From positions 1 through 64,000 of IMG/VR virus record IMGVR_UViG_3300044697_000009: a stretch of 64,000 nt of DNA, one strand, 5' to 3'. The notes under the pieces are model-generated. The model had not been told where the DNA came from. It was given only the letters and a program-made list of their open reading frames with translations, and ran no database searches. Positions 37,016 through 44,552 of this stretch are shown one piece after another. A program made the translations under genes and the position numbers. Source of the DNA: a virus. Position 1 is the first letter of the stretch; every line of letters begins with the position of its first letter.

Positions 37016-37243
37016 TTATACGGCTACACCTTTTTTACCTTTGATATTCAGATACGATTTATCCTTTAAAGCCTTCATTGGGTCTTGAGAAGCCTTAGCT
37101 TCGGCAGTAGCTTTGCCAGGATTGATTAAATCTTGTACCCTAGTGAATTTCTTAGGTTTTTCTTTCTCTTTTTTCTTACTTGAATCACTATAAGTTTCTT
37201 TCATGTCAGGTAACAAACCGTTAAAAGTGTTTATGGATGCCAT
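37016..37243 (-). CDS. Small basic head-region protein sharing the capsid N-terminal motif
   Basis: 75 residues, Lys-rich. The N-terminus MASINTF ... NGLLPDMKETYSD parallels the capsid's MASANTF ... LNGFFKETYAD, after which the sequences diverge into a lysine-rich disordered tail. A late-promoter motif lies 23 bp upstream of the start, with ACAGGAA as ribosome site. I infer a head-assembly partner that shares a docking motif with the capsid arm. Confidence 0.6.
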   Translation of the reverse strand: MASINTFNGLLPDMKETYSDSSKKKEKEKPKKFTRVQDLINPGKATAEAKASQDPMKALKDKSYLNIKGKKGVAV

Positions 37244-37394
37244 ATATAATAATTCCTGTCTGTAATATAGTTATTAAAACTAAAGCAATCGTGAATAGTT
37301 TTAATCTTTTATGTCTTTTGATGTATTTATCTTGTTTTATATTCAAAGTATGATGAGATTTTTGTGGATTCGAATTAAATATGATTTTACCCAT
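37221..37394 (-). CDS. Small single-pass membrane protein
   Basis: 57 residues, start overlapping the upstream stop (TAATG), end overlapping the next gene. Lys/His-rich N-terminal half, then a hydrophobic helix (LFTIALVLITILQTGIIIYG). The late-promoter motif at 37266-37279 is embedded in its coding region. Role unknown. Confidence 0.5.
   Translation of the reverse strand: MGKIIFNSNPQKSHHTLNIKQDKYIKRHKRLKLFTIALVLITILQTGIIIYGIHKHF
37266..37279 (-). promoter_or_regulatory. Late-promoter motif copy
   Basis: Minus strand reads TTTTAATAACTATA followed by TT, 23 bp upstream of the small head-region gene and so ahead of scaffold and capsid transcription. It lies inside the small membrane-protein ORF. 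Confidence 0.6.
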
Positions 37395-37732
37395 TATAAA
37401 TTACCTACTGCTTGAATAATTTGGTTTTTCATGTATTGAATTCTGTCTGGAGTTAAATAAGGTGACATTTGTGGAGTTATTTCAACATAACTCAATGCAT
37501 CAAACGCCAACCAAAGAAGCCCTTGACTTCCATAAAGATTTACTTCTTGTAGAGCTAATTCTATTTCATTTGCAATTGTTGAACTCATGCCCATAGCCAT
37601 GTTTTCAGCACCAAATTGTTGTACCATTCCAGTCCATGCGGCTTGTGCTTCTTGAACTTTTTCTAATGCCGTGTTGTATTGTGTTTGATTCAAATTAAAG
37701 TATGTAGGATTTCCATTATATCCGCACGCCAT
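37394..37732 (-). CDS. Helical virion-region protein
   Basis: 112 residues from the ATG at 37732 (GAGGAA upstream). Mostly helical with Gln/Met-rich middle and an ITPQMSPYLTPDRIQYMKNQ C-terminal region. Located between the adhesin cluster and the head genes. No family recognised. Confidence 0.55.
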   Translation of the reverse strand: MACGYNGNPTYFNLNQTQYNTALEKVQEAQAAWTGMVQQFGAENMAMGMSSTIANEIELALQEVNLYGSQGLLWLAFDALSYVEITPQMSPYLTPDRIQYMKNQIIQAVGNL

Positions 37733-37733
37733 T

Positions 37734-38726
37734 TCATTCCTCATATTCTATTACAACTAAACCAGGAGATCCTGAACCACCATTTCCCGCATTGCCTCCA
37801 GCTCCACCACCTGCAGTACCGGCGCCACCTCCGCCACCTCCTCCGCCACCACCACCACCACGTCCTCCAACTCCAGCTGTACCAGATGTCGCATTAGTAC
37901 CAGTACCTCCTGTACCAGATGCTACTCCAGTTCCACCATTACCACCATTTCCAGCATTACCACCTGAAGGAGAAGGTAAATTTCCTAATGTAAATTCATC
38001 TCCAATACCACCTACACCGCCTGCACCACCTCCGCCTCCACCACCAGAAGAACTATTTCCAGTTCCACCTGTACCAGCTGTACCAACTACAGGAGCAGTA
38101 AATGAATTTCCATAAAAAAAACTACTACTAGCAGGAGTTGCTGGAGTTCCGCCATTATTACCACTTGCTCCTGTAGAACTAGCGCCACCAGCTCCAGATC
38201 CAGAAGCTGCTGTTTGTGAACTAGGTGTATATAACAAACCATAACTTGTTGATGCCGCAGCTCCGCCTATACCCCCGGCACCTCCAACTGATGCGGATGA
38301 TGCTATTAAACCTCTAGTGCCATTACTACCACCTGTTCCACCTAATGTTGTAGATACAAGTCCAACGATTGCCGATAATCCACCTTGACCACCTGAACTC
38401 CCATTTGTTCCATCGGCTGGAGTACTTGCTCCTCCAGTTCCTGCAGTTCCACCACTACCACCGGAACCGACAGTAATTGTATATGTTGTACCAGGAGTAA
38501 CAGCTAATGAAACTTCTATAAATGAAGTTGGCCCACCTCCACCTCCACCATTTCCACCGCCTCCACCACCGCGATTTGTATTTATTTGACTTCCCGCACC
38601 ACCACCACCTCCACCTCCACCACCAGCTCCTGGACGTAAGAAAGCTTTTATACACGTTACTCCCGCAGGACATGTCCACGTTCCTGATGTAATAAATGTT
38701 TCATATATTTTTCTTGTTTGAGGCAT
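37734..38726 (-). CDS. Polyglycine-rich adhesin, copy 3
   Basis: 330 residues. N-terminal beta segment TFITSGTWTCPAGVTCIKAFLRPG, then long runs of Gly with interspersed Ala/Ser/Thr/Asn, and a C-terminal SGSPGLVVIEYEE strand. Such sequences form stacked polyglycine-II helices, as in the gp38 adhesin of T-even-like phage S16. It has two close paralogues upstream (38726-39724 and 39978-40958). Likely host-recognition tips; receptor unknown. Confidence 0.7.
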   Translation of the reverse strand: MPQTRKIYETFITSGTWTCPAGVTCIKAFLRPGAGGGGGGGGGAGSQINTNRGGGGGGNGGGGGGPTSFIEVSLAVTPGTTYTITVGSGGSGGTAGTGGASTPADGTNGSSGGQGGLSAIVGLVSTTLGGTGGSNGTRGLIASSASVGGAGGIGGAAASTSYGLLYTPSSQTAASGSGAGGASSTGASGNNGGTPATPASSSFFYGNSFTAPVVGTAGTGGTGNSSSGGGGGGGAGGVGGIGDEFTLGNLPSPSGGNAGNGGNGGTGVASGTGGTGTNATSGTAGVGGRGGGGGGGGGGGGAGTAGGGAGGNAGNGGSGSPGLVVIEYEE

Positions 38727-39724
38727 TACTCAGTCCATTCAATAACTATTAAACCAGAAGACCCATTTCCACCAGCACCACCAGAACCTCCAGCACCACC
38801 AGATACTAATCCCGCACCACCACCGCCACCGCCGCCTCCTGAACCGCCACCACGTCCTCCAGTTCCGTTTCCACCAGATGAACCATTTGTTGCAGCACTA
38901 GCAGTTGCAGTACTTCCACTAGTTCCATTTCCGCCGGCTCCGCCGTTTCCACCGGAAGGTGCCGATTGTCCATAAACTGAATATTCATCAGCTGTCGCAC
39001 CACCACTTCCTCCACCGCCAGCACCTCCTCCCCCATATAAGCTACTAGAACCTGTTCCGTTAGTGCCTCGTAATCCATTTGTTGAATTAGCGTTAATATA
39101 TATGAAATATGAATTTGTTGTTCCTGGTGTTCCACTTGTTCCAGCTCCACCATTTCCACCAGTTGAACTCCCCCCTACGCCACCAGCAGCTCCAGGTCTA
39201 GCAGTACCAGAAGTTAAAACTCCAACACCAAATGATGTGCCCGCTGTACCAACTGCACCAACTGCTCCTCCAGAACTAGAAGTACCAGGATTTCCTGGAC
39301 CTCCGCCGCCTCCTGGGTATCCGCCAACTGCGTATATTCCATAAGGAATTCCTAAAGTAATTAAATTTCCAAAAGATGATATACCACCAAATCCTCCAGA
39401 ATTTCCAGTAGTACCAATATTACCAGCAGAACCTCCATTAGCGGCAGATCCACCTGAACCACCAGCTCCGATTGTTACTGTATATGTAGTTCCAGGGACA
39501 ACTGTTAATGGGAAATACCAACCAGATGCAGCACCACCAGAACCTCCAGAAGAACCACCTGCGCCGCCTCCTCCTGCTCCAGTGTAACCTCCACCTCCTC
39601 CACCGCCACTACCACCTCCACCAGCTCCTGGTCTTATATAAATTCTAATATTTTCAACACCAGCCGGTGCTGTCCAAGTTCCACTTGTTGTAAATATTTG
39701 AGAAACTTTTCTAGATTGAGACAT
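38726..39724 (-). CDS. Polyglycine-rich adhesin, copy 2
   Basis: 332 residues with the same plan as its neighbours: IFTTSGTWTAPAGVENIRIY then RPGAGGGG, glycine-rich sandwich interrupted by short variable loops (for example IPYGIYAVGGYPG), and C-terminal SSGLIVIEWTE. Overlaps the next gene by one base. Variable loops between the Gly motifs are where receptor specificity would lie. Confidence 0.7.
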   Translation of the reverse strand: MSQSRKVSQIFTTSGTWTAPAGVENIRIYIRPGAGGGGSGGGGGGGYTGAGGGGAGGSSGGSGGAASGWYFPLTVVPGTTYTVTIGAGGSGGSAANGGSAGNIGTTGNSGGFGGISSFGNLITLGIPYGIYAVGGYPGGGGGPGNPGTSSSGGAVGAVGTAGTSFGVGVLTSGTARPGAAGGVGGSSTGGNGGAGTSGTPGTTNSYFIYINANSTNGLRGTNGTGSSSLYGGGGAGGGGSGGATADEYSVYGQSAPSGGNGGAGGNGTSGSTATASAATNGSSGGNGTGGRGGGSGGGGGGGGAGLVSGGAGGSGGAGGNGSSGLIVIEWTE

Positions 39725-39978
39725 TACCCATTACCATTAACTATAATAGTTCCATCGGGAGAAGTATAAGTATCTGGATTTGGATATATAGGAGGTAGAT
39801 ATGACCAACCGATTTGTGGTATACAGCTAACTCCATTTAAAGTTAAATTATCTATTCTATTTACGTAATCGAAATTTTCTCCACCTAATGGATTAACAAA
39901 GAATAAATCAAGTATTGAATCATCATCTAATTCAAATACATTAACAATAAAACCTTGTGAAATTTGCGCGTATGTCAT
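39724..39978 (-). CDS. Small protein between adhesin paralogues
   Basis: 84 residues (TYAQISQGFIVNVFELDDD at the start, CIPQIGWSYLPP in the middle), resembling small chaperone-like or fibre-attachment proteins whose N-terminus often reads x-A-x-I-x-x-G-x-V-x-N-V-x-E-x-D. It sits between two adhesin genes with one-base overlaps, suggesting an adhesin accessory. Confidence 0.6.
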   Translation of the reverse strand: MTYAQISQGFIVNVFELDDDSILDLFFVNPLGGENFDYVNRIDNLTLNGVSCIPQIGWSYLPPIYPNPDTYTSPDGTIIVNGNG

Positions 39979-40958
39979 TATTCAATCCATTCTATAACTA
40001 ACAATCCATTACTTCCTTGCGATCCTGCGGCACCATTTCCACCACTTCCACCAGTTGTACCGCCAGCTCCGCCACCACCGCCTCCTCCACCACCAGCACC
40101 ACCTCTACCGCCAGTTGGTTGAGAACCAGGATTTGTACCAGATACGCCATTTGAACCTGTAGTTAAACTTGCATTTCCACCATTACCACCGTTACCAGCT
40201 GTCCCACCTGTTGGAGCGCCAACTCCATAGACATTGTATTCATCACCATTTGAAGCAGTGCCACCAGCGCCGCCAGCGCCACCACCACCGTTTGTTGATA
40301 TTCCGGTGCCACCTGTTCCCGAAGTTGCTAATGTTGGTATAGAATTTATTGGAGAAAAAAATATATTAGCGGCAGGAGTTCCTACCGTTCCACCATTACT
40401 GCCATTAGCACCTGTATCAGAACCACCTGCTCCACCGGAAGAACCATTAGCACCAAGACCAGGTAATAGTCCATATACGCCACCATTTGAAGCCACACCG
40501 CCTCCAGTTCCTCCCGTTGTTGAAGTTCCTGCACCGCCTAAATGACTAGCCAAACCACCATTTCCTCCTCCAGTTATATTATTTTGACCAGCAGAAATTA
40601 AAGATCCAAGACTTGTTATTCCACCATTACCACCGGCAGATCCTGCAGTTCCAGGATTTCCAGCAGAACCTCCAGTTCCAGCTGTTCCGCCTGAACCCCC
40701 AGAACCAACTGTAACCGTGTATGAAGTTCCTGGAGTAACCATTAAAGATGTATAAAATCCAGAAGCCGCTCCTCCAGATGATCCTCCACTTCCGCCTCCT
40801 CCACCACCGCCAGATGAGCCCGAATATCCTCCCCCACCACCTGCACCACCTCCGCCACCTCCGGCGCCAGGTCTGATGTAAACTCTTACACTAGTAACGC
40901 CAGCAGGAGCCACCCATGTACCAGAAGTTATGAAAGTTGTAAAAAGTTTACGACTCAT
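39978..40958 (-). CDS. Polyglycine-rich adhesin, copy 1
   Basis: 326 residues: TFITSGTWVAPAGVTSVRVY then RPGAGGGG, Gly-rich core with variable loops (FFSPINSIPTLATSG) and C-terminal SNGLLVIEWIE. Most upstream of three paralogues. Together with the fibre gene directly upstream it forms the probable receptor-binding region. Confidence 0.7.
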   Translation of the reverse strand: MSRKLFTTFITSGTWVAPAGVTSVRVYIRPGAGGGGGGAGGGGGYSGSSGGGGGGGSGGSSGGAASGFYTSLMVTPGTSYTVTVGSGGSGGTAGTGGSAGNPGTAGSAGGNGGITSLGSLISAGQNNITGGGNGGLASHLGGAGTSTTGGTGGGVASNGGVYGLLPGLGANGSSGGAGGSDTGANGSNGGTVGTPAANIFFSPINSIPTLATSGTGGTGISTNGGGGAGGAGGTASNGDEYNVYGVGAPTGGTAGNGGNGGNASLTTGSNGVSGTNPGSQPTGGRGGAGGGGGGGGGAGGTTGGSGGNGAAGSQGSNGLLVIEWIE

Positions 40959-40961
40959 TTC

Positions 40962-43781
40962 TCAAATCATCCACCAATTCCCGGCAGATCCAACATGAAA
41001 TGTCCAAGAACCATAATTTGTATATAAAACTTTTGATGCACTTAATCCTTCAATCATTTCTGAAGAATGCGGAGCAATTGTAATGGGATAAGTCTGAGCA
41101 TTACCAGAACGGTCTTTAATAACAATAGTTCTACCAACAGTTGGTGTCGGTAATGTAATAGTTATAGCAGCAGATTGATTACAAAGAATTACATCATCAG
41201 TAGTAGTCGTATCAACTGTATAATTACTTGTGATAGTTTTAGTAGTTCTATACATACCACCATTTATTTGATGTATAGCAGTACTAGATGATTGAGGACC
41301 TAGAGTAACACCGCCAGAATCAACTCTAAAAGCTTCAGCTGATGTCACAGATCCAGATGGAGTTACATTTATTGTGATATAAGTATGATTAGATGAATTC
41401 GTGAAAGTTTCACCGGCAATAAAATTCAAAGACCCAGTTGATGCTGAAGGAAATGTAGATGTTCCATATCCTTGGCCGGAGATAAATCCTAAAATATTAC
41501 CTGTTGTGGCAGCGGTTGGAGACCCTGATGTACCATTTGCGTATCTATTTCTAGTACCAACTGTTCCACCATATCCGGTTTGTACAATTCTTTGGGTAGA
41601 TCCGGTATTATTAACAATATCAATTGCCGTTCCAGAAGCTGCAGAAGTCTCACCAATAGCAATCTGGTTCACGTTATTGATAGAATAATTGCCCATGTTG
41701 AGATTTGCGGCTTGTGTACCAAGACTTTGAAGTGATGATGTAACAACAGTGGAATTCAATGTCGTTCCAGTTAAAGTCCCAGCTGGAGCGATAACTACGT
41801 TTTCAGATGCAGCAGTAATCAATCCTTTTCCGTTCACGGTGAATGAAGGAATTGATGTCGATGATCCAAAACTACCAGTATTTGAATTCACAGTTGCAAG
41901 CGTTAAAGCTGCACTTCCAGGACCAGATGCACTGCCATCTCCCGTCAAAGCTGTAATAGTGCCAAGCATTGTGTTGACTTGTAAAACTGTCAGATCACTA
42001 GGTGTTGCGGAACTTCCAGTGTTATTACCTTTCAATGTGTCTGACGACATTTGGGATAATTTAGAGTTTGTTACACCGTTGTTTTTAACTTCAAGGTTAT
42101 TTGAACCATTTATATCTAATGTTGAATTATCAACATTGACGTTCCATGTAACACCACTATTTGATAATCCTAGTCCTGGGTTGACTACAAATCCAGTTGC
42201 TACTTGTACCCACATTGTTCCGTTGTAATAATAAGTATCACCAGCATCATAGGATAAAGGATTGTTATCTAATACTAACCATCTGTTTTCAGGAACAGCA
42301 AATGAATATGCGTAAGAACCGGGCGTGGCATTTGTAACCGTTGCTATATTGTCTTGATGTCCTACAAAATTACCACCTAAAGTCCCAGTTTGGCTTATAT
42401 TAACGCCTAATCTATCGCCAGTTTGAACTGCTCTTCCAAGAGCGTCATGCCATGTAGTTCCATCATAAAATACAAAATGTCCAGCACCGATAGATGACCA
42501 GGCACCAGTTGGAGAAGCTCCAATTAAATACGTTGTAGTATAATTAACCGGTGATACAGGAGGTGTTGATAAACTATCATCTATTAAATTAGCTATGATT
42601 ATTGGATTTTGAGGATAGATTCCTTGAGCTAAGTAGTCAACATAGTTCTTCGTTGCCGCGTCTTGATTCGAAGTAGGATCAGTGACATTATGTATAAAAT
42701 TTGAACCCATATCAAGGGCCCCGCTCATTGTGTCACCAGTCTTTAAAACGTTTAACGAAGCCGCACCTGTTAAACTAGCGGTGATTGTTCCAGCAGAAAA
42801 ATCTCCAGAAGAATCACGTTCGACTATCGTTGATGCAGTATTAGATGAAGTAGCAGAATCTAGGATTACTTTATCAGTCGCAAGCATAAACCCGTTATTT
42901 GATTCAGTAACAGCAGCATGTAATGTAGGAGATGTTTGATTGCCGTGAGCATGAACGTGATCAGCTAATGCTAAATAAGATGAAGATCCAGCAACGTTTG
43001 AAGTCCCGATTTGAACCGGAGCAGTTGAATCGTTAAGCATTGCTGAGACATTGGCGACAGAAAGATCTGAGGCATTTGCTGTTGAACCAGAGTTATTACC
43101 TTTGAGAGTCAAGGAAGCCATTTGAGCAAGCTTACTATTACTTACTACATTGCTTTGAATTGTGGAAGAAACTGATCCAGGTCCTGTTGCAACAACATCA
43201 CCAGTTAACGCCGTAATAGCTTCATCAGAAAACGCATTGATTTGTCCTTGGATTTTTTCAAGGGCAGAAAGAATAGAATCTGTTGCTGAGATCGGTGTAT
43301 TAGCGCCGACAGAATATCCTGTTAATAATTTCCCAGTAACAACAGTAGACGCTATTGATGTACTAGATTGAGTACCTGTAACATCACCTGATAAAGATCC
43401 AGTAAATCCTGTTGAGTTACCGGATAAACTAGCAGTAATAATACCAGCTGAGAAATTACCTGAAGAATCACGTTCGACTAATGTAGAAGCGGTGTTAGTT
43501 GAAGTCGCTTCTGAAACAGTTGTAACAGTATTTGCGATATTAGTTGCTGATTGTCCGCCAACTGAATTAACGGTAGCTGAAGCACTTCCAGGGCCAGTAG
43601 CTGAGACATCCCCAGTTAAAGCTGAAATAAAATCAGTAGAACCGAATTGATATGTAGTACCATCACTGTCTTGAAGATATATACTAGTACCTTGAATATA
43701 TAATTCGATGAATCCACTTGGAGGAGGCGAAGGAGTTGTTGAATATTGTGCTAAAACTAATAAAGAACCTGGATTTGCCAT
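40962..43781 (-). CDS. Large tail fibre protein
   Basis: 939 residues with repeated fibre modules: two NTAST(L/I)VERDSSG(N/D)FSAG(I/T)ITASL repeats, two SKL(A/S)QM...LKGNN(S/T)GS modules, LTGDVSATGPGSA repeats, and a C-terminal knob module (IVIKDRSGNAQTYPITIAPH ... GLSASKVLYTNYGSW). Parts are almost identical to the fibre at 29870-31951. A long trimeric fibre bearing the adhesins is the likely role. Confidence 0.75.
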   Translation of the reverse strand: MANPGSLLVLAQYSTTPSPPPSGFIELYIQGTSIYLQDSDGTTYQFGSTDFISALTGDVSATGPGSASATVNSVGGQSATNIANTVTTVSEATSTNTASTLVERDSSGNFSAGIITASLSGNSTGFTGSLSGDVTGTQSSTSIASTVVTGKLLTGYSVGANTPISATDSILSALEKIQGQINAFSDEAITALTGDVVATGPGSVSSTIQSNVVSNSKLAQMASLTLKGNNSGSTANASDLSVANVSAMLNDSTAPVQIGTSNVAGSSSYLALADHVHAHGNQTSPTLHAAVTESNNGFMLATDKVILDSATSSNTASTIVERDSSGDFSAGTITASLTGAASLNVLKTGDTMSGALDMGSNFIHNVTDPTSNQDAATKNYVDYLAQGIYPQNPIIIANLIDDSLSTPPVSPVNYTTTYLIGASPTGAWSSIGAGHFVFYDGTTWHDALGRAVQTGDRLGVNISQTGTLGGNFVGHQDNIATVTNATPGSYAYSFAVPENRWLVLDNNPLSYDAGDTYYYNGTMWVQVATGFVVNPGLGLSNSGVTWNVNVDNSTLDINGSNNLEVKNNGVTNSKLSQMSSDTLKGNNTGSSATPSDLTVLQVNTMLGTITALTGDGSASGPGSAALTLATVNSNTGSFGSSTSIPSFTVNGKGLITAASENVVIAPAGTLTGTTLNSTVVTSSLQSLGTQAANLNMGNYSINNVNQIAIGETSAASGTAIDIVNNTGSTQRIVQTGYGGTVGTRNRYANGTSGSPTAATTGNILGFISGQGYGTSTFPSASTGSLNFIAGETFTNSSNHTYITINVTPSGSVTSAEAFRVDSGGVTLGPQSSSTAIHQINGGMYRTTKTITSNYTVDTTTTDDVILCNQSAAITITLPTPTVGRTIVIKDRSGNAQTYPITIAPHSSEMIEGLSASKVLYTNYGSWTFHVGSAGNWWMI

Positions 43782-43790
43782 ATTTTTTCC

Positions 43791-44126
43791 TTAAAGTATA
43801 ATTACTTCTCCACCGGGTTGGATAACTAAACTTGCTCCGGATTGTAATGTTAGACCTGGAGTAATTAAAGTTTCATCTGTATTTACAGTTACAGTTCCAT
43901 TAACATTTCGTTGTGTTATATATCCTTGTGCTTCAATAGCCCCTGAGTCTTGGACATTTGTACCAGGAGAATCTTGAATCGTTGTTCCTGTATCATCGGC
44001 CCACCTAGTAATAGCTCCAGTTGTTGTAGGTGATAATCCAGTAACATTTCCAGAACCAGAACCTGATTCGATATAAATCAACTGTAGATTGCCAGTATAA
44101 GGATTTAAGATCGTCTTATAAGCCAT
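43791..44126 (-). CDS. Virion-region hypothetical protein
   Basis: 111 residues, beta-rich Gly/Thr/Ser sequence (TGLSPTTTGAITRWADDTGT, LTLQSGASLVIQPGG at the end), similar in style to short fibre-neck modules. Located between the portal block and the long fibre. Confidence 0.5.
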   Translation of the reverse strand: MAYKTILNPYTGNLQLIYIESGSGSGNVTGLSPTTTGAITRWADDTGTTIQDSPGTNVQDSGAIEAQGYITQRNVNGTVTVNTDETLITPGLTLQSGASLVIQPGGEVIIL

Positions 44127-44552
44127 TTATGTCCTAACTGCCGATGTTAAATTCGCACTACTGTCATAACCAAGAGTAAGAGTCGCAACAAGAGTTCCAG
44201 ATAATCCACCAGAATAGTATTCAATCTCAGTTGGAACTGTCTGACTATCTATAACTGAATTCGTTATACTGATACTATCGAAACTAACTGGAATTAACTG
44301 AGCGACATTAATAACGCTTTGATTCCCAGAACTATCAATCTTTGGAATCTGTAGTGTTCCATTTGATTGACCATTCTGCGTTCCATACATTATTACACTA
44401 TCACCATCAGTAGCTGTAACACTAACTAACAATTCCCCATTCACTGTCAAAGGAGCAGTCAGTGTCGCAGTAGTTCTTAATGCCTGAGCAATAGGGTCAT
44501 AAGAATATTGAAGTATTTGTTGATGGTCTAAACCACTTGGTGTAAAAGCCAT
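44127..44552 (-). CDS. Virion-region hypothetical protein
   Basis: 141 residues, beta-rich, following the portal gene with one-base overlap. Contains QQILQYSYDPIAQALRTTAT at its N-terminus, often seen in small phage neck or fibre-adaptor proteins. No firm family. Confidence 0.5.
   Translation of the reverse strand: MAFTPSGLDHQQILQYSYDPIAQALRTTATLTAPLTVNGELLVSVTATDGDSVIMYGTQNGQSNGTLQIPKIDSSGNQSVINVAQLIPVSFDSISITNSVIDSQTVPTEIEYYSGGLSGTLVATLTLGYDSSANLTSAVRT

Noticed and set aside
37792-40545. Several proline-rich rightward frames opposite the polyglycine adhesins
   Set aside because: Proline codons are the complement of glycine codons, so long open shadow frames are expected. The leftward genes have the start sites, overlaps and paralogy.
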